The position numbers and the translations under genes were made by a program. Shown here piece after piece: positions 23,117-31,263 of a stretch of DNA of 64,000 nt. This stretch comes from Asticcacaulis aquaticus. Its GTDB lineage: Bacteria > Pseudomonadota > Alphaproteobacteria > Caulobacterales > Caulobacteraceae. Below the pieces are notes generated by a model. It had not been told where the DNA came from. It saw only the letters and a program-made list of their open reading frames with translations, and did not search any database. Numbering within the stretch: position 1 is the stretch's first letter; the number at the start of each line of letters is the position of its first letter. The stretch is from assembly GCF_028550415.1 (NCBI RefSeq), contig NZ_JAQQKX010000008.1:124001-188000 (forward strand). The letters are read 5' to 3'.

Positions 23117-24208
23117 ATGGTTTCAGCCTACAGTGTCATCGTTATCGGCGGCGGTATCGTCGGCCTGAGCGTCGGGTTGCGGGCGCTGGATCACGGCCTC
23201 TCGGTGACCCTCGTGGCGAAGGATGCGGTCGAGGCCTCGACCTCGGCCCTGTCGGCGGGGATGATCGCCCCCGCCATGGAGGCCCTGACCGAGGCCGATC
23301 CCAAGCTGTCCTATGCCCGCTATATCGAGGCGCAAAAGCACTGGCCGTCCTTTGCCGAGGACCTTGGCCTGTCGGAAATTCTCGAACTGGCGCAACCCGC
23401 CGTCTGGCTGTGGTCGGGCGACAGCGGCCCGTCGCCGGACGAGATGATGCAGCGCTTCAGCGACATGGGTGCCAAGGGACAGGTGATGCGCGAGGAGGAT
23501 CTGGCGAAGCTGGGCTATCACGCGCCGTTTCAGGCGATCGAGATTGTCGGCGAGTGGCTGATGGCCGCCGAACCGGTGCTGGCCTATATGAAATCGGTCT
23601 TTGTCGAACGCGGCGGCCGGTGGATCGCCGATGAAGTCGTGCAGGTCGGACCGCAGGCGGCGACCCTGAGCGACGGCCAGCACCTTGAGGCCGCGCATGT
23701 CGTGGTCTGCGCCGGGTTCGATTCGTCGGCCTTCACGGAGACCGCGCCGTCACTCGGAGCGCTGAAGCCGATCAAGGGACACCTGCTCGATACGCCTCAG
23801 AAGGCCGATCCGGCGCTGGCCGGACGCATGGTTCGCTCGCCGTGGGGTTATTGGGTGTTTTTCGACGGGCTGACAAAGTTCGGGGCGACCATGCAGACGG
23901 GCCGGGCCGATCTGGATATCGAGCCGGGTGTCGTCGCGTCGCTGGCTGAAAAGGCGCGGAAATTCACCCCTGACTCGGTAGCAGGCCTCAATGACGCGGT
24001 GCCGCGCGTCGGGGTGCGGGCGGCGACGCCGGACGGCTGGCCGATGATCGGGCGCGATCCGGGCGGCGTCTATGTGGCGACCGGGATGCGCCGTAACGGC
24101 TGGATTTACGGCCCCTATGCGGCGGATGTCCTGATGGCGCAGATCGGGGGGCAGGGCGCGCCGGAAGGTTCGGAAATCTACGATCCGCAGCGATTCACAC
24201 CCCATTAA
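23117..24208 (+). CDS. FAD-dependent amino-acid-oxidase-type oxidoreductase
   Basis: A 363-residue protein of the DAO superfamily (D-amino-acid oxidase, glycine oxidase ThiO, DadA). The N-terminal dinucleotide-binding motif VIVIGGGIVGLSVGLRALDHG and the next SALSAGMIAP are classic. Near the C-terminus RVGVRAATPDGWPMIGRDPG and YVATGMRRNGWIYGPYAADV form the FAD-contacting end. It likely oxidises a small amine or amino acid in the cytosol, perhaps glycine for thiazole synthesis, but no thi genes lie nearby, so ThiO is not claimed. It stands between tRNA-His and a transglycosylase gene. Confidence 0.87.
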   Translation: MVSAYSVIVIGGGIVGLSVGLRALDHGLSVTLVAKDAVEASTSALSAGMIAPAMEALTEADPKLSYARYIEAQKHWPSFAEDLGLSEILELAQPAVWLWSGDSGPSPDEMMQRFSDMGAKGQVMREEDLAKLGYHAPFQAIEIVGEWLMAAEPVLAYMKSVFVERGGRWIADEVVQVGPQAATLSDGQHLEAAHVVVCAGFDSSAFTETAPSLGALKPIKGHLLDTPQKADPALAGRMVRSPWGYWVFFDGLTKFGATMQTGRADLDIEPGVVASLAEKARKFTPDSVAGLNDAVPRVGVRAATPDGWPMIGRDPGGVYVATGMRRNGWIYGPYAADVLMAQIGGQGAPEGSEIYDPQRFTPH

Positions 24209-24232
24209 CCATAATGCGGCAAAATTTGCCGC

Positions 24233-25093
24233 ATGACTTCGTATGCGTCCCCTTATCCGTCGACTGATGGCGTCTCGTCCCGCAAGGGCGGAGTCGTGGC
24301 CTCGATCACGCGCGCTGCGCAACGGACGGGGGTCGATTTCACCTATCTGCTGAAAACCGCGCAGCGCGAAAGTTCGCTCAACCCGACGGCCAGGGCCCCG
24401 ACCTCGTCGGCGGCGGGGCTGTTTCAGTTCATCGAGCAGACCTGGCTGGCCACGATCAAGCAGCACGGCGCCAAGCACGGCTATGCGAACTATGCCGATG
24501 CCATCCAGCAAGGGAAAAACGGCCAGTATTACGTGGCCGACGCCCAGACGCGGCGGCAGGTGCTGGGCCTGCGTTACGATCAGGACGCGGCGGCGACCAT
24601 GGCGGCGGAAATGACCGCCGGCAATGCCGCCTATCTGAAGGGCCGCACGGGCCGCACGCCGACCGCGGGGCAGCTCTATGCCGCGCATTTTCTCGGTCCG
24701 GCAGGGGCGGCGAACCTGATCAAGACGGCGGAGCAACGGCCCAATGCCTCGGCGGCGGCGCTGTTTCCGGCGGCGGCCGGGGCCAACAAATCGATCTTCT
24801 ATCGCAACGGTCAGCCGGTGACGGTGACGCAACTGATGGCCAATCTCGATTCGAAGGCGGGGGGATCGGGCGAGGTGCAGATGCCGCAAACCGACGATAC
24901 CGGGCCCTATGAGGGGCCTGAGGGGTTCCTGGTCGCGCGGGCCCAGCGCCTGCAATCGGATGCGCAGTTGCTCAACATGGTCTTCGGCGGCGGGGCGGGC
25001 GAACAGAGCCTGCTGGTGGCGACGCAACTTCTCTCGGCCTTCGGTCCCGGCAAGGACGACAGCGCCGACAAAGACAAGTCGTGGTTCGGGTGA
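24233..25093 (+). CDS. lytic transglycosylase domain protein
   Basis: A 286-residue protein with a lysozyme-like SLT domain at residues about 20-160: ITRAAQRTGVDFTYLLKTAQ, then the catalytic glutamate in RESSLNPTARAPTSSAAGLF and the FQFIEQTWLATIKQHG helix. It would cleave the glycan backbone of peptidoglycan. No clear signal peptide is seen at the N-terminus (MTSYASPYPSTDGVSSRKGG), so export may use another route, as for flagellar or secretion-linked transglycosylases. The C-terminal 100 residues are variable. It starts 24 bases behind the oxidoreductase gene. Confidence 0.87.
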   Translation: MTSYASPYPSTDGVSSRKGGVVASITRAAQRTGVDFTYLLKTAQRESSLNPTARAPTSSAAGLFQFIEQTWLATIKQHGAKHGYANYADAIQQGKNGQYYVADAQTRRQVLGLRYDQDAAATMAAEMTAGNAAYLKGRTGRTPTAGQLYAAHFLGPAGAANLIKTAEQRPNASAAALFPAAAGANKSIFYRNGQPVTVTQLMANLDSKAGGSGEVQMPQTDDTGPYEGPEGFLVARAQRLQSDAQLLNMVFGGGAGEQSLLVATQLLSAFGPGKDDSADKDKSWFG

Positions 25094-25097
25094 GTTT

Positions 25098-25304
25098 ACA
25101 TCCTTCCCCGTTTACGGGGCCAAGGACATTTAAATCCTTCCCCGTTTACGGGGAAGGTGGCAGGGCAGCCGACAGGCTGAACTGACGGAAGGGGGAAGCG
25201 GCGTTTCAGCTTGAACGGACGAGGTTTGCGAGTCCTACGGTTCTCCCCCCTTCCGTCACTTCGCTACGCTCAGCGCCACCTTCCCCGTAAACGGGGAAGG
25301 ATGC
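25098..25304. repeat. palindromic intergenic repeat, family A copy 3 (variant)
   Basis: Flanking hairpins CCTTCCCCGTTTACGGGGAAGG (about 25136-25157) and CCTTCCCCGTAAACGGGGAAGG (25279-25300) enclose ggtggcag...gacggaagggggaag and ...ccccccttccgtcacttcgctacgctcagcgccacc. A partial extra left arm (tccttccccgtttacgggg) lies at 25101-25119. The plan is that of 3036-3226 and 55597-55775, with different arm sequence. It fills the whole gap between convergent genes. Confidence 0.8.
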
Positions 25305-25305
25305 T

Positions 25306-27078
25306 TTACGCTGCCATCAAGGCGCGGCGCAGGGCGTCCTCGGATTGCGGCATCAGCAGGGGCCGTATGCCCAGCCCGGCCAGAGGTTCCGCCTGATGGC
25401 CGTCGGGCAGGAGGGCGAGGATGGTGAGGGTTTCGGACTCCTGCGTTGATCGCAACCGCCCGAGCCAGTCGGACAAGGCTGTGCGGTTGCCGTCGTCGCT
25501 GAGATCTTCGAACGCGCCGGTGGCGACCAGCAGAGCATCGATCTCACCCTTGGCCGCCAGAGACAGGGCGCGGTGGCGCGTCGTGGCCGTCAGGCACTTA
25601 TGCCCCAGGGTTTCCAGCGTATCGCGAAGTTGCGCCGAACGCAGTGAATCGTTGGACAGCAGAAGGACGCGCAGGCCCGTAGCGCTTTCGGCGGCGGGGG
25701 CGGGCGATAACTCGACGACCGGGCGGGGGGCGACCGCCGCCGGATCGAAGGGCAGGTCGAACCAGAATTTCGAACCGACATCGGGTGTGCTCTGGGCGCC
25801 GATGCCGCCGCCCATCAGTTCGGCCAGGGTCTTCGACAGGTTGAGCCCCAGACCGGCACCGGAATGGCCGGCCGAGGTACGGGTAATGCGTTCGTGCGGG
25901 GCAAAGGCGCGCACCAGTTCGGCGGCGTCCAGACCGGGGCCGGAATCGACGACCTCCAGCCGGATCAGTCCGTGGGCCGGTGGCAGAAGCTTCACCTCGA
26001 CCTTGCCCTTCGGGGTGTATTGAAGGGCGTTCGACAGCAGGTGTGAAAGGATCTGTTCGACGCGCGCCGGATCGCCGATCGCCGCCCCTTGCAGAGGGGC
26101 CGAGCCGGAGACGGTCAGTTCCAGCCCCTTGATCTGCGCCATCTGATAGAAGCCTTCGGTGACATCGTACACCAGACCGTCGAGGTCGAGCGGACCGGTG
26201 TCGACCGTCATCTGACCCGAGCGCGCCGTGTCGTCGTCCAGCGTGGTGGTGATCAGGCCGAGCAGATGCTCGACGCCCGCACGGGCGTTTTCGACATAGT
26301 GGCGCGGCGCCGGGGCGCGCGTGAGCAGGGTCAGGCCCTGTGTCAGGTTCTGGTCCAGCCCGCGCAGGCCGGTGGTCACTTCACGCGACAGGGTCTGCAT
26401 CAGGGCCATCTGGCTATGGGTCAGGGCGTCGCGCGCCGACAGGGCGGCTTCGCGATCCTGAGACAGGCGTAACTGATTGAATTCGAGGCGGTAATGTTCC
26501 TGAAGGTGGCGATTGAGGATCAGGCCGAAGGCAAGCGCCAGCACCAGACCGGCGCTGACCAGATTGGCCAGCTCGACATAGCCATCCATCAGGTGCAGGG
26601 CGATGATCGGTCCGATCATGGCCAGCGGCGCCAGAGTCAGCAGGTACAGCAGCACCGGCGCGCTGAAGAAGATGACGCCGACCGCTGCGCCCGCGCAGAT
26701 CAGGACGAAGATATGGGCCGAATTACCGCCGGTCAGGGCCGTCAGCGACAGGCTGAGCAGGCTGATGGCCCACAGGCCGCCGCACAGCCATTGCCGCCGG
26801 GTGCGCACGCGCAGGTCGCGCGGGGTCGGTCGGGCATCGCCCTGCAGCGCCGGTTTGATGAGGAAAAACGCGGCCCAGACGCAGGCGAACAGCGCCAGAT
26901 TGAGGACGATCTGCCAGCCGCTGAGGAAAAACTGCGCCGCCCAGATATAGACCGGCAGGCCGATGCCGAAAAAGCCCAGGGCATAGGGCAGAAGACGCAC
27001 CTGCGCCTTCAGGCCGTAGTCGAGGACGATCTGCGGGTCGGTCAGGTCGGGCGGGGAGTCGGACGGCGCGGGGGACAT
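25306..27078 (-). CDS. membrane hybrid histidine kinase-like protein lacking both phospho-acceptors
   Basis: A 590-residue protein with six or so membrane helices in residues 25-190, a linker helix, a kinase-like dimerisation segment, a HATPase domain (about 330-455) and a C-terminal receiver-like domain (about 470-590). The ATPase boxes look usable: NALQYTPKG (N), VDSGPGLDA (G1), GAGLGLNLSKTLAELMGG (G2). The dimerisation motif reads SREVTTGL where active kinases have SHELRTPL, so the histidine is an arginine (about residue 232). The receiver has LLLSNDS in place of the acidic pair and DALLVATGAFED in place of the phospho-aspartate loop. It may be a pseudokinase scaffold or ATP-sensing regulator. 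ATG 27078 is preferred to TTG 27084. Confidence 0.82.
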   Translation of the reverse strand: MSPAPSDSPPDLTDPQIVLDYGLKAQVRLLPYALGFFGIGLPVYIWAAQFFLSGWQIVLNLALFACVWAAFFLIKPALQGDARPTPRDLRVRTRRQWLCGGLWAISLLSLSLTALTGGNSAHIFVLICAGAAVGVIFFSAPVLLYLLTLAPLAMIGPIIALHLMDGYVELANLVSAGLVLALAFGLILNRHLQEHYRLEFNQLRLSQDREAALSARDALTHSQMALMQTLSREVTTGLRGLDQNLTQGLTLLTRAPAPRHYVENARAGVEHLLGLITTTLDDDTARSGQMTVDTGPLDLDGLVYDVTEGFYQMAQIKGLELTVSGSAPLQGAAIGDPARVEQILSHLLSNALQYTPKGKVEVKLLPPAHGLIRLEVVDSGPGLDAAELVRAFAPHERITRTSAGHSGAGLGLNLSKTLAELMGGGIGAQSTPDVGSKFWFDLPFDPAAVAPRPVVELSPAPAAESATGLRVLLLSNDSLRSAQLRDTLETLGHKCLTATTRHRALSLAAKGEIDALLVATGAFEDLSDDGNRTALSDWLGRLRSTQESETLTILALLPDGHQAEPLAGLGIRPLLMPQSEDALRRALMAA

Positions 27079-27262
27079 GGGCAAACCCTATCAGCAAGAC
27101 CTTGCGCGAGCGTTACCGAGTACAAACTTAACGCGAAAAATTAACAATTATACGCACAGGCGCGTGAACAGGACGGCTTTGGTAAGGTTTCGTTAGGAAT
27201 TGGGGCGGAAAATCGAGGCAAGCCGTGCTCCCATAAGGGATTCGGATTCAGGGAATTTCCGC

Positions 27263-28429
27263 ATGTCCGCCTCACGTACCTTTCTGTCCGAGCAGGATAT
27301 TGAACGTCTCGTCAAGAGCGACAATGCCGACGACCGCGCGGTCGCGACGCACAAGGTGTGCCGCCTGATGGAGCGCAGCGACCTGAGCGAGGTCGAACGC
27401 GCCGCGGCGCAGGAAATCATCCGTCTCCTGTCCGACGATGCCGCCGAGCTGGTGCGCCGCGCCCTGTCGGTGACCCTGCGCACCTCGGGCCTCCTGCCGC
27501 ACGACGTGGCGATGAAGCTGGCGCAGGACGTCCATACCGTAGCCGTGCCCGTCCTGTCGCACTCGCCGGCCTTTTCCGACGACGACCTGAGCGAGATCGT
27601 CCGTTCCGGCGGCCCGGTCCGTCAGGTGGCCATCGCCAAGCGCGATACCCTGGCCGAAATCGTGACGAGCGCGCTGGCCGACTGTGCCGTCGAAGAAGCC
27701 ATCGTCATCGCCTGCGCCAACGATAATGCGCGATTTTCCGACACCGGCATGACGCAGGTCCTCGACCGTTTCGGCGCGTCCGAGGTGGTGCACAATACAC
27801 TGGTCAACCGCAAGGCCCTGCCGGTGGCGGTGACCGAGCGTCTGATCCACATGGTCAGTCAGAACCTGCGTGATCAGCTGATGACGCGCCACGCCATCCT
27901 GCCTGAAACCGCGCTCAAGGTCGCCGACGCGACGCTGGAGCGCGCCACGCTTGACATGGCCGACCAGACGGGCGCCAGCCGCGACCCTGCGGGTCTTGCC
28001 CGGCATCTGGTTACATCGGGCCGCATGACACCATCCCTGATGCTGCGGGCACTGGCGCGCGGCCATATGGGCTTCTTCGAACACGCCCTGGCCGAATTGT
28101 CGGGCGTGCCGCACGACCGGACGTGGCTGATGGTGCACGATGCCGGACAACTGGGGCTGCGGGCCATCTACGACCGGGCCGGTTTGCCCGCGCGCATGTT
28201 CCAGACCTTCCGTATCGCGGTCGACACCTACCATTCGCTGTCCAGCGAGCAGTCCGACCTCGATCCGGTCCGCTTTCAGGAGCGCCTGATCGAGCGCTTC
28301 CTGACTCAGGTGCCGTTCGCGCCGCGCGAGGATCTCATCTATCTTTATGAACGTCTCGACCGCGATTCGAAGGGGCAGCGCTGGGAGAAGGCGATGACGG
28401 AAAAAGGCCTGACGCAAAAAGCCGCCTGA
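27263..28429 (+). CDS. DUF2336 domain protein
   Basis: A 388-residue all-helical HEAT-like protein of the DUF2336 family common in Caulobacterales and Rhizobiales. Recognisable parts are LSEQDIERLVKSDNADDRA, CRLMERSDLSEVERAAAQEI, AVPVLSHSPAFSDDDLSEIV and the later LAELSGVPHDRTWLMVHDAG. No catalytic motif is present; helical repeats suggest protein-protein contacts. Such proteins often stand beside signal-transduction genes, as here next to the degenerate kinase (divergent, about 185 bases apart) and an Hpt gene (convergent). ATG at 27263 is preferred over an upstream GTG. A terminator follows. Confidence 0.85.
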   Translation: MSASRTFLSEQDIERLVKSDNADDRAVATHKVCRLMERSDLSEVERAAAQEIIRLLSDDAAELVRRALSVTLRTSGLLPHDVAMKLAQDVHTVAVPVLSHSPAFSDDDLSEIVRSGGPVRQVAIAKRDTLAEIVTSALADCAVEEAIVIACANDNARFSDTGMTQVLDRFGASEVVHNTLVNRKALPVAVTERLIHMVSQNLRDQLMTRHAILPETALKVADATLERATLDMADQTGASRDPAGLARHLVTSGRMTPSLMLRALARGHMGFFEHALAELSGVPHDRTWLMVHDAGQLGLRAIYDRAGLPARMFQTFRIAVDTYHSLSSEQSDLDPVRFQERLIERFLTQVPFAPREDLIYLYERLDRDSKGQRWEKAMTEKGLTQKAA

Positions 28430-28445
28430 GGTAGATCAATATTGA

Positions 28446-28478
28446 AAAGGCCCGAAGATCGCTCTCCGGGCCTTTTTT
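28446..28478. terminator. bidirectional-looking terminator between DUF2336 and Hpt genes
   Basis: AAAGGCCCG-AAGATCGCTCTC-CGGGCCTTTTTT: GC-rich stem with flanking A and T runs, lying between two convergent genes and usable by both. Confidence 0.85.
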
Positions 28479-28493
28479 AGTCAATGGGTTTGA

Positions 28494-28982
28494 TCAGTTC
28501 TTGATCTTGTCCAGATGTTCCAGCACGCGCGCTTCCAGCGTTTCGGCCAGGGTCTTGCCGACGGGATGCGTGTCTTCCTTGATGCGGCCGCGGACGACGG
28601 CGCGGATAGCGTCGATATGGGCGTCGATCAGCAGCTTGGGCGACAACATGCGGATTTCCTCGTCGTCCAGCATCTTGCAGATCGAACCGGCGATGCGCGT
28701 GATCAGCGGGTAGCCGTAGGTGGTGCCCAGCCCCTTGAGGTCATGGCAGCGAAAATAGAGCGCCTCGGCGGTATGCGTCGTGAAACCGTCCCGTCGGATC
28801 GTTTCCTGAGCGGCTTCCAGCTTGGTGACCTCTTCTTCCAGCCAGCCTTCGAACTGGTCCGACAACGAGGTAAGGGCCTCCTCGGCCTTGGCGATGGCGG
28901 CCTGATCCAGCGCGCCCAGCTTGCCGCCCACCTTGGCGCGCAAGGTGTTGGGGATTTGGATGATCTGGGCTTTTTCCGACAT
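28494..28982 (-). CDS. histidine phosphotransfer (Hpt) domain protein
   Basis: A 162-residue cytosolic helical protein. The phospho-acceptor histidine is His80 in FRCHDLKGLGTTYGYPLI, the canonical HxxKG setting of Hpt domains. N- and C-terminal helices flank the core (EEALTSLSDQFEGWLEEEVT; PKLLIDAHIDAIRAVVRGRI). It would relay phosphate between a hybrid kinase's receiver and a downstream regulator. The neighbouring hybrid kinase cannot be its donor because it lacks the receiver aspartate. The partner is therefore elsewhere in the genome or the Hpt is used differently. Confidence 0.87.
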   Translation of the reverse strand: MSEKAQIIQIPNTLRAKVGGKLGALDQAAIAKAEEALTSLSDQFEGWLEEEVTKLEAAQETIRRDGFTTHTAEALYFRCHDLKGLGTTYGYPLITRIAGSICKMLDDEEIRMLSPKLLIDAHIDAIRAVVRGRIKEDTHPVGKTLAETLEARVLEHLDKIKN

Positions 28983-29058
28983 GGTTAGGTCTGGTCCTGA
29001 GGTCTCTTTGGACGGCAGGTTAACCTAAACGGATTTAAGAATGCCTAATGAGGTCCAA

Positions 29059-29102
29059 GCGCATCCCAAAAAGTGTGCAGCGGTTTTTGGAATCAGATGC
29101 GC
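29059..29102. repeat. small palindromic repeat, family D copy 1
   Basis: GCGCATCC-CAAAAAGTGTGCAGCGGTTTTTGG-AATCAGATGCGC, outer arms complementary with an inner CAAAAA/TTTTTG pair. A similar element lies at 39171-39215. It lies between the Hpt and NAD kinase genes. Confidence 0.65.
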
Positions 29103-29108
29103 GCCCAC

Positions 29109-29867
29109 TTATGAAGTGAATTGTTCGGCCATGACGCGTTCGTCGTAACCGTTGCCGGCGTCGAAGAGGATCGTGGCCGACAGGTGGGGGGCTTCGCTGA
29201 TTTCGACGGTGCGGATATGGCGCACTTCGAAGGTGTCGGCGGACGCTGCCACCGGGCGTTTGTCGAACTCAAGCACTTCGAAACGCACCTCCGCCGTATG
29301 GGGCAAGATGGCGCCGCGCCAGCGTCGGGGGCGGAAGGCGCTGATCGGCGTCAGGGCGAGGGCCTGAGCGGTCAGGGGGATGATCGGCCCATGCGCCGAC
29401 AGATTATAGGCGGTCGATCCGGCGGGTGTCGCCAGCATGGCGCCGTCGCAGATCAGTTCCTCCAGCCGCTCGGTGCCGTCGATCAGGATGCGCAGCTTGG
29501 CGCTCTGATGCGTCTGGCGCAGGAGCGAGACTTCGTTGAAGGCCAGCGCTTCGTGCACCTGACCATCGCCGGTGGTGGCGCGCATGTGCAGCGGGCTGAT
29601 CAGGGTGCGCTCGGCGTTCTCGATGCGCTCGATCAGACCGTCTTCGTTATAGTGATTGAGCAGGAAGCCGACCGACCCGCGGTTCATGCCGAAGATCGGC
29701 AGTCCGTCGCGGAAATGGGCGTGCACGGTTTCCAGCAGCCAGCCATCACCGCCCAGCGCCACGACCACATCCGGCTGGGCCGCCTGTCCATAGCGGGCGC
29801 GCAGCGAGGCGCAGGCCGCCAGGGCTTCGGGGCGTTCGGAGGCGACAAAGGCGAGTTTCAGCGACAT
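29109..29867 (-). CDS. nadK: NAD kinase
   Basis: A 252-residue ATP-NAD kinase, the only route to NADP in most bacteria. The GGDG motif (VVALGGDGWLLETVHAHF), the substrate loop MNRGSVGFLLN and the downstream CDGAMLATPAGSTAYNLSAH with the NE/D site are present. The alphaproteobacterial short form (about 250 residues) fits. Cytosolic. It stands alone on the minus strand between the Hpt gene and a DUF2336-like gene. Confidence 0.95.
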   Translation of the reverse strand: MSLKLAFVASERPEALAACASLRARYGQAAQPDVVVALGGDGWLLETVHAHFRDGLPIFGMNRGSVGFLLNHYNEDGLIERIENAERTLISPLHMRATTGDGQVHEALAFNEVSLLRQTHQSAKLRILIDGTERLEELICDGAMLATPAGSTAYNLSAHGPIIPLTAQALALTPISAFRPRRWRGAILPHTAEVRFEVLEFDKRPVAASADTFEVRHIRTVEISEAPHLSATILFDAGNGYDERVMAEQFTS

Positions 29868-29967
29868 GAGAGGCCCGTATCAGGCGATAGGCTGAAACGT
29901 GTAAAGCGGTTTCAGCGGCGATATCGCGACAAATCCAAAAGGGAGATCGCTCTTACCTTAAAACCGC

Positions 29968-31017
29968 TCAGGTCGGAACGGCTAAAATCGCGGTCAGGCG
30001 GGCGCGGGCTTCGTCCGGCGTCAGATCGAATATGTGTCTCAGCCACGGCCAGTGCGCCGGGGCGACCCGGGGGCGGCTGTCATTGACGGCCTGCAGCCGG
30101 GTCAGGAGCGTGGGAAAGGCCGCGCGGTCGATCCCGGCCACGGTCAGGAGCAGAGCCAGCGGCACGCCTGAAACCTCGCGCAGGGCGCGGCGGATCAGGC
30201 CGGGCTCAAGCCCGGTCGCCCGGGCGAGGCCGGTGCAGAACCCGGCGAAATCGCCCTGCTGCAATCGGTGGAGGGTCTGAGCCTCGTCGACCGGGACGGG
30301 CGCGGTGAAGTCGGTGGCGTACAGGCCCTCGAACCGTCCGTTCAGGTCGTCGCGCAGGCGGGGGCCGACCAGGCCGAGCAGGGCGCAGGCCTGACGGTGC
30401 GACAGGGCCGGATGACGGACCAGCGCCGACCGCAAGCCTATATCGTCGCGCGCGGCAGCGATCAGGCGGTCCAGATGCGCGGTCGAAAGCGGGGCATGGC
30501 CATTATTGAGCAGGGCGAGGTTTACCGCCGGGACGTTCAGATCCAGCAGCGCCCCGATCAGCGGGGCATCGAGGTCGGGACGCCGCGCCGCCAGAATCGC
30601 CTTGTCCTCAGGGCCTTCCGCGATCAGGGCGCGCAGGCTGCCAGTAGAGAGTACGGGAGAATGCAGGATGAGCGCCGCGCTCGACTCGACCGGCAGACGG
30701 CACAGGGCGGCGATCAGCAGGGGCTCGGCCCAGTCGGCGCGCGACAGTTCGGTCAGGATCGGAAAGCGGTCCGCGTCGTTCAGATCCAGGATCAGTTCGC
30801 CCAGCCGAAGCGCCAGCGTATGGTGCGACGCCGGCGTCGGCGTTTCATTGGGGCCCGTCAGCCGCCGGGCCATGGCATTGAGCTGCATGAGGCGCAGGAG
30901 GGTGCGCACCTGTGTCAGGGGCTGGAGCGTACTGGACGGCACGGCCTGCGGCGCGCGCACCTCCGCCCGCGCCGTGGCGGCGGTCGGAAAAGCGGCGGCG
31001 GGGCGGGCGTGAGGCAA
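29968..31017 (-). CDS. DUF2336-like protein, second paralog
   Basis: A 349-residue helical-repeat protein that resembles the DUF2336 protein at 27263: HSPVLSTGSLRALIAEGPED matches HSPAFSDDDLSEIVRSGGPV, ALVRHPALSHRQACALLGLV matches the ...RHAILPETALK area, and LREVSGVPLALLLTVAGIDR matches LAELSGVPHDRTWLMVHDAG. Similarity is patchy, so membership is inferred. Codons at the start are TTG at 31017 and the first 25 residues are low in pattern, so the true start may lie further in (for example near LTQVRTLLRLMQLNAMARRL). No enzymatic motif. Confidence 0.65.
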   Translation of the reverse strand: MPHARPAAAFPTAATARAEVRAPQAVPSSTLQPLTQVRTLLRLMQLNAMARRLTGPNETPTPASHHTLALRLGELILDLNDADRFPILTELSRADWAEPLLIAALCRLPVESSAALILHSPVLSTGSLRALIAEGPEDKAILAARRPDLDAPLIGALLDLNVPAVNLALLNNGHAPLSTAHLDRLIAAARDDIGLRSALVRHPALSHRQACALLGLVGPRLRDDLNGRFEGLYATDFTAPVPVDEAQTLHRLQQGDFAGFCTGLARATGLEPGLIRRALREVSGVPLALLLTVAGIDRAAFPTLLTRLQAVNDSRPRVAPAHWPWLRHIFDLTPDEARARLTAILAVPT

Positions 31018-31263
31018 GGCAGGGTCCGGGTGACGTGATTCGCAGCAGAGTTTACAAAGTCTTGCGGCTTAGGGTGAAGACTTGCTTAAGATTAACGCCG
31101 TGGGCCGTGATCACAAAGGCGTGGGCGGCGTTGCCGCAAGGTTTTGAAAATTTTATATTATAAGCTGGCATTGCCCGGCCATTTTTGACGGGGCCGTTAA
31201 TCTTGTTTCAACGGTGCGTGCTTAGGTTGATACGCCAATGTACTGTTTAATGCAGGGCCGCCC

